Origin: Plumapathes pennacea
Lineage: Eukaryota; Cnidaria; Anthozoa; Antipatharia; Myriopathidae
Assembly (NCBI GenBank): GCA_964036295.1
Contig: OZ038473.1
Coordinates: forward strand, 255,501 to 319,500
Direction of reading: 5' to 3'
DNA length: 64,000 bases
The notes beneath the pieces are model-generated. The model saw nothing but the letters and a program-made list of their open reading frames with translations. It did not search any database and was not told the DNA's origin. The position numbers were made by a program, and so were the translations under genes. This document shows positions 12,511-25,400 of the stretch, one piece after another; within the stretch, counting starts at the first letter, position 1, and every line of letters begins with the position of its first letter.

Positions 12511-13013
12511 ACGCTTATGTTTTCAAGTTGTTAACGAAAGGAGAAGTTGGTATTTTTTGCTGTTTACATTTGAAGAGGGGGTTGGGGGAGGGGAGGGGGG
12601 TTTGCTGGGGTCACGTGTGGAGCTGTTTAACACGTTGCAAAGCCTCAGTCAACAGTATACTTTGTTTTACAGCTAGTTTTACTCTAACCCAGAGTAGTTG
12701 TAGGTTGTTGTGAGTCTGAAACCCGTGTAGTCAGTTGCGCTGCCGGCATTGGGTAATCACCAGCATTTCAGACCCACTCAGTTCATTTTAAGTATCGAGA
12801 GTGTGTTATCTGTTTGCACCAGGGGATTTAGGCAATAGCACCATATTGTTGTAGTAAGCTTGTATCCAGTGTTTCCATATTTTCCTTCTGTTTCATTTAA
12901 AACCTGAAAGTGTATAAAAAATAGCTTGGGTGCGTTGCACATTACCTTGACTAGAACTAGAATGAGAGTCTCAGACCGTGCAAACGTCTCACCGCGCTCC
13001 TTGCTACTTTTGC

Positions 13014-13274
13014 TTAAAGAGATCCTCTCACCCCAGATGCTTTGCGCGCCTATTTTTATATCTACATCCGAAGCTCGACTTTCCTGAGGCGCCCATGTTA
13101 TGACTGATCGATCTGACTGTCGCTGCTTGCCGTATTCAATACACTGATTTTGCGCTGATTTATTTTGCGATAAAACGTATAAAACATAAGAATCCATCAT
13201 TTTCGTATGATATGAAAATGGCCGCCGTCAGTCACTAGGCGCGCAAAGCATCTACGGTGATAGGGTCTCTTTAA
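13014..13274. repeat. ~260-bp MITE with ~38-bp terminal inverted repeats
   Basis: Both ends read TTAAAGAGA followed by a shared GATGCTTTGCGCGCCTA block in inverted orientation. TTAA sits at both edges (13014-13017 and 13271-13274), which suggests a TTAA target. There is no coding capacity. It lies in the likely ZNFX1 3' UTR or just after it. Confidence 0.7.
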
Positions 13275-13515
13275 AATTCCTTCAATAAGTGATCAAAATT
13301 ACGTTTATCGCAATCTCTAATTAAAGATTTCAAGTAGAGTATAGAGTTACGGGACGGTGTGTACTTAGCATTTGAAGGCAGCTGCTTCAACTAGGAAATC
13401 CTCCATAGGGCTTTATACTATCTGCTGTGAATAGTGTTCGTCGAAATGTTGTGGTTGGAAGAACAAGCCCAGTAAGGTGGTAATTAGCTCTATAACTAAA
13501 TACACTTGACACTGA

Positions 13516-13521
13516 AATAAA
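13516..13521 (+). terminator. candidate polyadenylation signal for the ZNFX1-like gene
   Basis: The canonical hexamer AATAAA lies about 1 kb after the stop and is followed by a GT-rich stretch (GTTTGTGTATGT). This is the best candidate I see before the transposon nest, but an earlier variant signal cannot be excluded. Confidence 0.4.
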
Positions 13522-14044
13522 GTTTGTGTATGTTAACTATGTATGGTGTGGACTAACTTCCAAGATTATCCTTGCGGGTTAGGGCCTCTTTTGTAGCTAC
13601 CTATTAAAACTGTCTACCCACCATTATTAAATATGTTTCATTGAGACGTCAGTCAATATTTGGAGCCTGTCTATCAATATTTGGAGCCTGGCTGAATAAT
13701 AGATTGATCACGTCAACAAAAACCCAGCACATGCCAGATTGTTTAAAGGGTGAAAAGTCAGACAGCCTTTTGTTTTACGCACAGAAACGCGGACAAAATT
13801 TTCCTTTCAGCTCAAGTTAGGAAGGCTTTCGGGTCGTTCCCTTACTTTCAAGGTTGAATACTCTAAAGACTTGATATCCGACATTTCGAAAGCGTTAAAG
13901 GAGTCGGATTAAAGTTGAAATCTTCCCTGAAATGAACACACAGTCAACACAAGTTTCACAGCTGACAAACGGTTTGCGCAGCCGCGTTGAGTCAGCGGTA
14001 CTAAACGCGGGCTGGCCGCTTCAACCTCGTTCCCAGGGCCATCG

Positions 14045-14330
14045 GTGGCAGAAGCTCACCTTCAGGCATCTGGGGGACTGAGTACAACTACAACATCAGG
14101 TGGGAGAATGGGGACCAGGAACCTCAGGCATTTTGGGGGACTGGGTCCAAACAACGTGAGGCACCTGGGAGAACAAATGGGGACCAGCAACCTCAGGCAT
14201 CTGGGGAACTGGGTCCAAACAACGTCAGGCGCCTGGGAGAATGGAAACCAGCAACCTCAGGCACTTTGGGGGACTGGGTACAACTACAACTGGCATTTGG
14301 GGGGTACTGGGTACAACTACAACGGTTGTC
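14045..14330. repeat. diverged minisatellite
   Basis: Imperfect tandem units of roughly 30 and 60-70 bp built from the phrases GGGGACCAGCAACCTCAGGCA, CTGGGTCCAAACAACGT and CTGGGTACAACTACAAC. The long open frame across it is a by-product of the repeat and has no protein-like composition. Confidence 0.75.
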
Positions 14331-14412
14331 GCCTTGTTCTCCTGACGAGGCCGTGCACGGGCATCATGGGTAATGATTGGCGGGAATTGAAGTCGGCTTC
14401 GCTTCGTTTTCG

Positions 14413-14480
14413 CAACCTCGTTCCCAGGGCCATCCATTGGTCGGGAGCTTCTGCCGCGGATGGCCCTGGGAACGAGGTTG
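14413..14480. repeat. 68-bp near-perfect palindrome
   Basis: A 23-bp arm at 14413-14435 is matched perfectly by its reverse complement at 14458-14480 with a 22-bp spacer. The arm is the CCTCGTTCCCAGGGCC motif also found singly at 14022 and 26159-26181. It looks like back-to-back termini of a short-TIR element, or a MITE reduced to its ends. Confidence 0.8.
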
Positions 14481-16807
14481 TCGTTTTCGTTGCAACACGA
14501 TCTCGAGGCGAGAATAATGATTATCATAAATTCTTATTTGATCTGGAAATAATGATTATGATTGTTCCCAGGGCAGGTCATGCGATGCTTGTCCCCAGGG
14601 CCATCTGCTTCATCAAAATGGCCGCCTCTCGTGGCATGCAAGATTTATCAACCGACGCTGTTGCTGAATGCTACAACCTTATCGAGAGTAGAAAAGAGGT
14701 CCAGGAAAGAATCTCATAACAGATGTGACGATGATGCTAGCGCAACTCCTTCGGGTAAGGCGGCCAAACGACTTCCAAATGCTCGTTTGTAGCAGTAGGC
14801 CACTGCGTCATGTAGGCTGGATATCTCTTGAGAACGCTTGCCTTTCACGTTCGATGTGCGACGAGAGGCGGCCATACATCTTGGTGATGCTGATACAAAC
14901 CTGGCGTGCATGGAATTGCAGGATATGGTTTGTGTAGTTTGAATATTGCTTTTTGTGTACGCTGAGCTGTGAGTGTGTGGTATATACGGCTTGTTAAAAC
15001 ATTATTTAGAAAATATTTAGCATTACAGTAAACACCCGCTTATAAGAACCTACATTTCATACAAGTCAGCCTAAATAGGTTCTTATATATCGGGTGTTTG
15101 CGGGTGTTTAGTGGGAATTAAATCAGGCTGTTTTGGTTCTTAAGTAGGTTCTTATTAAATCAGGGTTTTAAAACTGTTTGCTAGTACTCTTCAGAATAGT
15201 ACAAATCCATTACTATGTAGCATTTACCTGGTTCGTTGTTGGTCAAGGGGTTGAGCTAGCGTAGAACTTTGGTTCATAGTGTGAGAACGATCTCAACACG
15301 CAGAGGTTACTCTTACAACTGACTTTATTGCAACATCTCAACTCATATATTGACTCTATTTGGTACCATTACAGATTTATTTCAAAATCAGTCGGTGCAT
15401 ATCATTTTACTGAACAGATTAATGCTATAATGTGTTTATATTAATTTCTGGGCTATGCTACAACTATAATAATATGATTATATTATAATACCATGTTTGC
15501 AGCAAACAATGAGGATTATATTTTACTTGAGCCATCATAGTGATATTAATGTGTCCATGAAGCATCTAGTGCCAACACTGGTACATGTAGAGCTACAGTA
15601 GTATCATTTGTTGCTGTAGATTTACTACACAGGTTGAGAAGACCTTGATATTGATCGCAAAAGCCAACCCAATATGCTGCAAGCAACAGAGAAAGGAAAC
15701 CTTGGCATGTAGAATGACATGTGTCAACAAAATAGTCTCACATACATATATTAAATAGAATGATTATTGTATTTGCTAAATAAAGATAACTAAATAAAAA
15801 TAAACTAAATTATTTAGTTTATCTTTATTTATTGACAGGGCTTGTCAGTAAAACTTGGCAACTGGCTGGGGGTGGGGGGTAGAGTTATCCCCTATATTTC
15901 CTATAGGGACGTTCTGCTGGATAGGGTATAGTTTTCAGGGTCCTCCAGCTGGCTTAAACATGGTATATGATTTTACATTTTCGTGTCTTAAACAGGGAAC
16001 TTAACTCCCACACTCAACTAACTTAAACTCCTGCTTTGGCATGAACTCTTGCTCTGCGCAACAAGAATTGCGATTACATTAAATGATTTGTAATCAACCT
16101 TTTCACATAATGTTTATCTTGCCATCACTTTGTCTATATGATAGCATTTGACAAGACGTATTTGTTAGGAGTTTTGTACCTGATGTGTATTGCCGCGTAA
16201 ATGCAGACGGCTCTGTTGCCCAAGGAAAATTACGCGGAATAAAGCATTTTGCAATAGTGTCTTGAATATGGTGCAATTTTTGGTTGCCTTGCAAAATCAG
16301 GAAATTTGGACTGATGGCTAATACTTATGGCTACTTGGTGTATAAATGAGAATGACGAACTTATCTGAACCCTGTAAGAATTTCAGGCTTTGGTGCAAAA
16401 TAGGACTACTTTATTTGTTTGTACACTGACTCAGTGTGGGAGAAAAAAACTAGATTTGCCTTGTATCCCAAGTGGGTGCTGTCATGCCGATGCTTTTTGC
16501 AAACAGTTTACTGCCTGAACACTGCGTATATTTACCAAAAAAAGGTTGTGGGATCTCTTTGTAGGTCACAAGTGGGAGGATCCAAAAGAACCAAGATCCA
16601 ATTGTAGAATCCAAAAGAACGGATGTTCTGAATGGTGAAGCGAGTTCCTACAACCTACAGGAGTTCCTCTCTGCCCTTGAAGACGACGCCCTTTGACGAC
16701 AAGACCAGTGATAGTGGAACGACTTCGTTATTGATCTCTGCTGCTGTGCCCTCTACAGAAAATGAAAGAGAAACTGCCAGTTATAGTGCCTTTCTGTACA
16801 CATAGTA

Positions 16808-17047
16808 ATGGAGGGGGGGGGGGGGGGGGGGGTGAACCACTCTGAAAGTTTCGTTGACCCTTTCAAAGGTGTGCTAACCAATATTGTCGAATGCCTTTGG
16901 AGTGCTGTGAAGCGAAAGCTGAAGCGGATGAACGGCACTCGCTACGATCACATCCCAGAGTACCTTGACGAGTTCATGTGGAAACGGCAATTTAGCCAAG
17001 CCGACTGGCTCCTTGCAGTCATCCAAGACATCGCCGCGGGCTACTAA
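16808..17047 (+). pseudogene. fragment of an ISXO2-like (IS1595/Merlin-type) DDE transposase
   Basis: An open frame of about 75 residues ends at a TAA and reads like the C-terminal part of an ISXO2-like transposase. It has FVDPFKG, then TNIVECLWSAVKRKLK with the characteristic N-x-x-E-x-x-W, a GTRYDHIPEYLDEFMW block and a final Gln/Trp-rich tail. Upstream, beyond a poly-G run (16813-16832), no catalytic Asp region is readable, so the gene is truncated and dead. Merlin elements are the eukaryotic relatives of this bacterial family; assignment to Merlin is inference. Confidence 0.65.
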
Positions 17048-17075
17048 TGGCCTGCCACTCAAAACAACGGCTCTC

Positions 17076-17879
17076 TTAAGAGCCACCACGTTAATAAAAG
17101 TGAATGATTCATTTAGCGCTTCAAATAAACGTTATCCGAAATGAAAAACGCTACCGACCACCTACCGACCACTAAATCTTACCAGCCACATACCGACCAC
17201 GTTACTGACCACGTTACCGACCACTTGCCGACTAGTTCAACTTGTTCACAATCACCCTGGCTTTTTCCAATAGTTATCAGTCAGGTAGGCCTGTAGCTTC
17301 ATTGCCACCTTGTTTGCTGTTTCAATGTTTCATGCCCGTGGAAAATAGCTCTGTCAGCTTCTTGGGAGTACCTTATGGTGCAAAGGTTGGAGAATGTTGT
17401 CTAATATTACGCGCGTATCAACCTTCAAATCCGCTTTTTGTCCGCAACAGAAGCCGCAAGTGTGCTGGAAGGTTCTGTTAAGAGCCACCACGTTAATAAA
17501 AGTGAATGATTCATTTAGCGCTTCAAATAAACGTTATCCGAAATGAAAAACGCTACCGACCACCTACCGACCACTAAATCTTACCAGCCACATACCGACC
17601 ACGTTACTGACCACGTTACCGACCACTTGCCGACTAGTTCAACTTGTTCACAATCACCCTGGCTTTTTCCAATAGTTATCAGTCAGGTAGGCCTGTAGCT
17701 TCATTGCCACCTTGTTTGCTGTTTCAATGTTTTATGCCCGTGGAAAATAGCTCTGTCAGCTTCTTGGGAGTACCTTATGGTGCAAAGGTTGGATAATGTT
17801 GTCTAATATTACGCGCGTATCAACCTTCAAATCCGCTTTTTGTCCGCAACAGAAGCCGCAAGTGTGCTGGAAGGTTCTG
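17076..17879. repeat. two tandem 402-bp direct repeats
   Basis: Copies at 17076-17477 and 17478-17879 are almost identical; the differences seen are a few substitutions, such as TTTCATGCC versus TTTTATGCC. Each begins TTAAGAGCCACCACG, contains a cluster of ACCGACCAC motifs at 10-20 bp spacing, and ends GGAAGGTTCTG. They follow the transposase fragment directly and lie in the centre of the large inverted repeat. Confidence 0.9.
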
Positions 17880-20548
17880 TGGATGTTAAGGTAGATGCTT
17901 CACTGTGTCAGTAAGAATTGAAGATCCCCACATCCCAAAGCACATTGTTTAACACCTTGCGCAGTTTTGTTATATTTTTTGCAACCTCGCAAGTGGCATT
18001 TGGTTGATATATATTTGAGGGGAAGTCAGATTTGTCTGTTATAGCCTTGGTTTTAGTGACTTAGTTTTATTGGATTCTCACCATCATAAGCTCGGAGGTG
18101 GCGCGCTACTTGTTTTGGGCCAATTTCCTTCAATCAGTCGTAAGCCGGTAATCCGGCATCGGTTGCCGGTAATGAATTGATAAACTGTACCCATACTCAA
18201 AAGTCAAGCCCTCTGAAATCTTGAACCTGATAACTTCAGTACAATTAATGCTTAATAAATGCTCACGAGGAACTCAAAGGTGTGATCGCTCTTGATGTCT
18301 TTAGAGCAAGATTGTTCTTGAAGAATTTTGCGTTTAAAAAGGTCACGCCTTGCTTGACAATATTACACCGACATCCCCTAGCCACGTATATGTCGCCGGC
18401 TGGTCAACCTACTATTTGCAAGAAGTAGTCAAAATAATTCCTTATTTCTTTGGTGATAGCAATAAGATTTACAAAAGCTGCAGTTTTCTGACTGATTATT
18501 TGTTTATTATAGTAAAGCACATACCCGGTGGCTGTAAACTGTGCCAGAGGGACGGAGAGTAGGAAACCCCTACACATCCATAAGCATTTCAAATTTAGAC
18601 TCTAATTCATCATTTCAGCGTTTTATGCGATTTTGCCCGTGTTTCGGTCAGTGTAGTATGTAATAGCAAAAAGTTTCATCTGGTTCAAAGCAAGAAACGT
18701 GATTATTTTCTATAACTGCTGCTTCATCGCCTTCTTTTTCATTTTTATGCGCATTTGTCTATATTTCCTGCACTGTAGCTTCTAAACTCAACGAGTCTCA
18801 CCCGGTTCATTGCAAAAAACGACTATTTTGCATACAACGCTCAAATCCATTTTCTACGCACTATGCGGTTCTTTCCGTGTTTTGTACACTGTAGCGTCGG
18901 AAGAAAAGGCATTTCATCCCTTTTTCGAGCAAAAATCGACAAGTTCGCACCGTCAGTCCTCACCCTACCCCTCTGAAAGGAAATACCAACAATTTATGCG
19001 ACTACATAATCAGGTAGTCACAAACGCTATATTTGCCTGAAGTATATCGTATGAGAAATGTACATACCGTAAATCGTTTCAGAATTGTCCAAACTCTTCC
19101 TAGCACGACTTGAACAAGGGTTAATGATGCCGTCATATTTGGTTTGTGAGGGTGTGGGGGTTGGGGAAAAATTGTCGTGGCTGTGACCTAGCCGTACTCC
19201 AAGAAACGCAATTTTTGATCAACTCCAGCATCATTACACTCGAATTTAACAAATATCTCTGTCGCTTGTCCTTTGATTTTCACCGATGTTGTATTAGCGC
19301 ATGCATTTTCGGCAAAGCGGTGAAAAACCTGTTTTTGATCGATCTATAAATGAAAAAAAAAAAAGGTGAGCCACCATTCCACTCGAATTTAACAAATATA
19401 TCCGTCGTCCAATTAATATCTCATCCTTTGAAATTATAGTGGCATACACAGCAAACAACTATAAAAAAAACTTTTGGTCGAGCTGTGCGACATGTATCAC
19501 CCTCTAGATACATTTGTAAGCGCATGCCGCGCCCACAATAATTTACACGAAAATTTCGGATTTGGGGTAGGTAAAGTTTTTGTATCAAAACCGCGGCGCC
19601 CATTTTATATATTCTTTCTCCTTTTCGATAAGATCGTTTCTTTCATTTGTTAAACTCACTTAGATACTAGTTTCATTTTATAGCATTTTGTTTCATTTGG
19701 GACTGAAATTTACACCCTGCGCAGTGCACTGTGTAGTAATTTTTTTTGCCTCGGAGGTGTGCGATCTACGCACACCAAGGAGCTTATACTCTCTAGTAAC
19801 ATGCGCTTAATATCTGTTATCCATTTTTCGATCTTTGACAAACTTTTGATCCGCACTTTGCGCGCAGCTAGAAACATTTGGGCTTTCTTCGTTTTTCCAA
19901 CAAATAAAACTAACTAGAAACTAGAAACTGCAGCTTGAAACTTTAGTGGTGCTTTGCGACATTTTAGTTTACGAGTCTGAATTGAGTAAATATGCTCTTT
20001 CCAGCTGTGTGTCATAATTTCATCTTTGTCCAAGTTTTACATAAGCTATCATTACCGCGATAAAGATCTGTTACAGTACCTCGGCACTGCATGACTAAAC
20101 CCTTTCTTTTAAATGGAAATAGAAAAACCCGATTGCGATATTTTCATGCAAGAAAGCAAGTGGCGATGGTTTGCAGTTGTCCGCCCACTGTTGACTGATT
20201 TCTTCTTTAGAGTAAAACTAAACGCGATTTCCTTGGCTTTCGGTTGGCTGAAAGTGTTTCTTATGCATAATTGCTTTATTTTGGTTTTCGAAAGTCATCC
20301 AGAAATGGCTCAAATCAAACACAATTAATGGAACACAGGATCAGAAACATGAATGTATTTAAAACAAAGTCAAAACCAATACAAAATCTTAGCATTTAAG
20401 GATAGGATAGAATACTCCTATCACAATATGGAATAAGGTAATCATTCTGTTATGCCGTTCTTTTAATTTAAATTCGGTGCCAGCCTTGTATAAACAAATG
20501 TGGAAAACTATGAAAACTTAAACCTCAATTTGACCTTTTTGTGAGTCA
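17880..20548. other. centre of the inverted-repeat element; no gene, diverged tandem repeats
   Basis: No protein-like frame is visible. Two loose tandem patterns are seen: about 125-bp units at roughly 18600-18900 (TTTTATGCG...GCACTGTAGC phrases), and about 175-bp units at roughly 19200-19480 sharing CACTCGAATTTAACAAATAT. The rest is AT-rich unique sequence. Confidence 0.5.
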
Positions 20549-20941
20549 GGCATAACAGCACCCACTTGAAATACAAGGCAAGTCTAGATTTTCCTTTCAT
20601 ACTGAGTCAATGTACAAACAAATAAAGTGCAGTCCTATTTTGCACAAAAGCCTAAAATTCTTACAGAGTTCAGATAAGTTCTTTCTTCTCATTTCATTTT
20701 AATCATGTTTGGAAACAATATTCCTCTTGGCAGTTGTCCCAGTTATTTGACAATGCTGACATTCTTGAATCCCAGGAACAATGTTTTATTTGTCATTGCC
20801 ACTCATGTCAACACAGGACTCCAAAGCTTCATCCAAAAGATCTTCAGAAAAGAGAAAAATATGGGTAATACTTCAATAAAATATAAAAGCAGCATCTGAT
20901 GTAAACAGCAACATGTAGCTATTTGTGAGCTCATAGGACTA

Positions 20942-21132
20942 GTTTACATGTACAACAAAAACATAAGCATAAGTGTAAGCATAAGCATAAATGACAAAAA
21001 AGTTACAGTGCAACGTATTAACATAAAATATTTTCTTACCCAGTTATGCTTATGTCCCACTGTAGCTCTCCTGTTGTTTATGCTCATGCTTATATGTTTG
21101 CGCTTGTGCTTATGCTTATGTCATGTGTAAAC
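20942..21132. repeat. ~190-bp MITE with GTTTACATG...CATGTGTAAAC ends
   Basis: The termini GTTTACATG and CATGTGTAAAC are inverted, and so are the inner runs of CATAAGCATAAG and CTTATGCTTATG. It is present in the right arm of the large inverted repeat and absent at the matching place in the left arm, so it inserted after the arms formed. Confidence 0.7.
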
Positions 21133-22458
21133 CAGCCTAAAGAGTTGAAAAGATACCATTTGCCTGGGGGAGAGGGTACTCAATGGTAAATTGGGTAAGA
21201 AACAAAAATATATATGTATTTTACCCTGTCTAATTTGTGATCCTGTTCAAGACTGAACCAAAAATTGCACCCTACTTAAGACACTAATGCAAAATGATAT
21301 ATTCCATGTACTTTTCCTTAGGCAACAGATTCGTCTGCATTTACACGGTAATATACATCAGGTACAAACTCCTTGTAACAAATTCATCTAGTCAAATGCT
21401 GTACTGCAGACAAAGTGATGAATGCAAGATCAGCGTCATGTGAAAATGTTGTTTACAAATCATTCAATGTAATTACAATTCTTGTTGCGCAGGGCAAGAG
21501 TTCAAGCTGAAGTAGGAGTTCAAGTTAGTTGACCATGGAAGTTAACCTGTTTAAGACATGGAAATGCAAAATCGTATACCTAATTGTTTGAGCCAGCTGG
21601 AGGATCCTGAAAACTATACCCTACACATTAATATTACTATGACGGCTCAAGTGAAATATAATCCTCATTGTTTGCTGCAAACATGGTATTACAATATAAT
21701 TATATTATTATAGTAAAGGATTTGTACTATTCTGAAGAGTAGCAAACAGTTTCAACCCTGATTTAATGAGAACCGACTTAAGAACCGAAACAGCCTGATT
21801 TAATTCCCACTAAACACCCGATATATAAGAACCTATTTAGGCTGACTTGTATGAAATGTAGGTTCTTATAAGCGGGTGTTTACTGTAATGCTAAATATTT
21901 TCTAAATAATGTTTTAACAAGCCGTAAAATACCACATACTCACAGCTCAGCGTACACAAGAAGCAATATTCAAACTACACAAACCATATCCTGCAATTCC
22001 ATGCACGCCAGGTTTGTATCAGCATCACCAAGATGTATGGCCGCCTCTCGTCGCACATCGAACGTGAAAGGCAAGCGTTCTCAAGAGATATCCAGCCTAC
22101 ATGACGCAGTGGCCTACTGCTACAAACGAGCATTTTGGAAGTCGTTTGGCCGCCTTACCCGAAGGAGTTGCGCTAGCCTCATCGTCGCATCTGTTATGAG
22201 ATTCTTTCCTGGACCTCTTTTCTACTCTCGATAAGGTTGTAGCATTCAGCAACAGCGTCGGTTGATAAATCTCGAGAACGCTTGCATGCCACGAGAGGCG
22301 GCCATTTTGATGAAGCAGATGGCCCTGGGGACAAGCATCGCATGACCTGCCCTGGGAACAATCATAATCATTATTTCCAGATCAAATAAGAATTCATGAT
22401 AATCATTATTCTCGCCTCGAGATCGTGTTGTTTTCGTCGAGAATGCGCCGTAAGACAG

Positions 22459-25400
22459 CTTAAGAGTGACTCCCAGTAACTATCGACTTAGCCGTTCGAG
22501 GTCAGAAAAAAATTTTTTCTCAAACTTGGCCAAAACGTAGCCCTTGGTGAGGTATTTACAGCACTGAAAGCTGTTTTTGATTTTGTCAAATTTTCGCGGA
22601 GTTAAGGGGGATTTTCTACTTTTGGACCCAGAAGGGCTACTATGCGGATATTTTACTGACCTGCGAAAACGCATCGCTCTAGTAAAAATACGAGCGTTTA
22701 TCACAATTCCAAGTATTCCATCGAAAAGTATATATAATTTGCCTTCATTTAAGAGTTTCTGCACAAACATCCGATGAGTATTAAATATTTACGAGATTTT
22801 TAAATATTTTCGAAAAAACTCCTTTTTCCGATAAGTGAAAAATTACCTAAATTGATAGTCGAATATCGCCGATGTTAGTGGGACTTTGGAAATAAAAGAA
22901 ATATCACAGGCTAGAACATCTATTTCTCTTCGAGAAAATGTAAAACCATTTTTGGGCAATGAAATCTACGAATTTCTGTGACTTGATAAAGTATGACCCT
23001 TTGACCTGAAAAATGCACTATTCTTCTCTAAAATCAGCGGCCCGTGACAACCGATGTTGCAAACATTCATTATCCTGGTATCAATTATTCAAATCATTTA
23101 CAAAACAAATAGCCATCAATTTAACACTTTATTTCTGAGTATTGCTGGCTGGGTAATAGTTGATTTGCCAACAATTTCAAAGCCAAGGAATAAGCTATAA
23201 GTGTGCCTTTTGAGAAATCAAATCGTAGGCTGCGGCTACTGGTGTGGACAACTCAGAGACATAGTATAGGAATAAGGCGATACATACATATGACACCAAA
23301 TATTGTATTGCTTGGGCATAAAAGTGGGAGCATGTTTTAGTGGGAGAAATGAATTACAAATATTTTGCAGGGTTTACCCTGTGGCTATAACTGGTGCAGC
23401 CGGACATATTCCTCGATTAATTACTGATTATAAGGGAATCATTTTCGGTTGCACGCAGACTACCCAACACGCGAATTCTGAAAGACGTTCAGTCGGCACA
23501 AAGTAAATATTAAATAAGATGATCCGGACTGTAGTAGCGCGTGAAAACGGCTTTTATGCAATACCAGCAATTTTTACTAAGAAAAGGTGTAATTTAGCTT
23601 GCCAAATAAAATTTGATTAACCTTGCTTTTATGACGATTGATTATCTACTTCATCTCTGAATTGGTTGTTAATCAAGTACTGTAGAGAGTATAAAAGACC
23701 ACTTACGATGTTTAACTGGTGCGACTATTGTAATGGGACATGCGTAATTCTAGATGCGTGTAAAAAAATCCTGGCATTCGCCGGCATGTAGCAGATGACA
23801 GTGTCATGGCTGCATGTGAGTTCACCTCGTATGCTGGAGGTCCATGCGGGCCAGCAAAGATAATCCAAGGGTAGTGCAGTGTGTAACTATAGAAAATTGG
23901 AATCGAGATATTAAGGCCCACCTCAGGGGACACAATGTATCGGACAGGAACATCAGAACCGAGTGGCAGTTACTTTTTGCTAGAGTAGGCAAGCATCAAT
24001 CCCTGACATCTAACCATGTCATCTATCGCTTTTTGTTACATTTTACAGCCTTCGCGTTAGATTTTTAAAACTGCGTTGAAAAACGCGGACCTGCCGTAAA
24101 AATGCGTATGACGGTCTGAAAAATGCGTATTATCATATTTACTCTAATTTAGGCGGCATTCCGCGAAGAATTTTTTCGTTTGACTCCCCCATTTATGCGC
24201 CACGGATTATTATTATTATTTTTTTTTTTTACTGGCGCTAATAGTTGTGCCGCGAAGATATTAACGGTAATAGTTTCAGAAATAGTGGCAGAGGATTAGT
24301 GATTAGAAGTGTGGCCCACGTAATTGATTCGCAATATGATTCCTTCGAAGAGCCAGACACTAGACAGCGTAAACACTTCATATTATATTAGTTTTTATTA
24401 TTGCCGTTTTTAATCTCTTAAAATCTTTGCCAAAGAAACTGAACTGGCAGAGAATGCAGAGGGTTTATCTGGGTGGCCGATGCAATAATGCAAAGAGACT
24501 CTTGATTGACAATTTATTTTTTGAAGCTAACACAAGATGAATGCTGGCAGCGTGCCCAGCGCATCGCAAACATTTTGACCCGCGACAGGGTGCCGACTGT
24601 ACTTGTAAACAACCGAACTTGTGCAGTTCACACGTACGATTAATGATACCGCCGCTGTCACCCTTCCGTTGCGATCAACATTGGATTGTCCATATGCTCT
24701 CGGTCGAATGTTAGCTCAGCAATCGAGTAAATCTATGTGACCGCATAAAAGGCCTTGATTGGCTAATTTACTTATTGTCACATATACTTACAGAGACCCG
24801 TCTGTGACATTATTTCTGCGACGTGTCGCACGAATTTCGTTCGAGTAACTTTCAAAAGCTCACAAGCACAAAGTATCCCAGTTTATTCTTAACATATTGA
24901 AATTGGAACCGCCAGTAAATAGTAGTCTCGTATAGCCGTCGCACACAACAAGGAAGGAACGTGGTGTGACTGATACTAAGGACGGCTGTGCGGGAGACTA
25001 CTAGTTCCTTTGTTAATACAAAAAAGCTTATATTTTACCAGACTGTTATACGTTTTACTTCCTAAAATATATTCGCCCGAGGGGATCCAAGTATGCTATG
25101 GTCAGGGGAGCTTTTGCGTGTCTTTACGTTGCAATGTCAAAGGTGCAGTGGATTTTTAAGCTTAGAGGTATAACATGTATTTAGCATTCATTAGCTCTTA
25201 GCGTATTCTTGTATGCTTGTATGCTTTCGAGAACTCTGAAGGGGAGGTCGCGTGACACAGCGAATGTCACAAATATTGGACACAACTAGTCTCTTGAATT
25301 ACAATGCATAAACAAGCTTTTGAATTAGCTCAATCTTATAGATAAAGATGTTTAGGGTTTGTCTTGAAGAAAAACTATTTCTAAGAAGCCTTTGGTAGCA

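Larger units (their letters stand above)
12511..14021. other. 3' flank of the ZNFX1-like gene; intergenic, no gene seen
   Basis: About 1.5 kb after the ZNFX1 stop. It would contain the 3' UTR, a candidate AATAAA at 13516-13521, a MITE at 13014-13274, and a short direct repeat of TCAATATTTGGAGCCTG near 13650-13690. No coding exon is recognisable on either strand. Confidence 0.6.
14493..22430. mobile_element. ~8-kb inverted-repeat element (arms 14493-16488 and 20549-22430)
   Basis: The two ~2-kb arms are reverse complements with many indels. Matching blocks include AACACGATCTCGAGGCGAG at the outer edges, the GGCGGCCAAACGACTTCC region (14759 versus about 22150), the cluster around TAAACACCCGCTTATAAG, and the inner block around TGCAAAATAGGACT. 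Extra insertions lie in each arm, for example 20942-21132 on the right. The 4-kb centre carries a transposase remnant and tandem repeats. It may be one element with very long inverted repeats or two copies inserted head to head. Confidence 0.7.

Noticed and set aside
14045..14719. 224-codon open frame
   Set aside because: It is produced by the minisatellite and the transposon terminus; composition is repeat-driven and no domain is seen.
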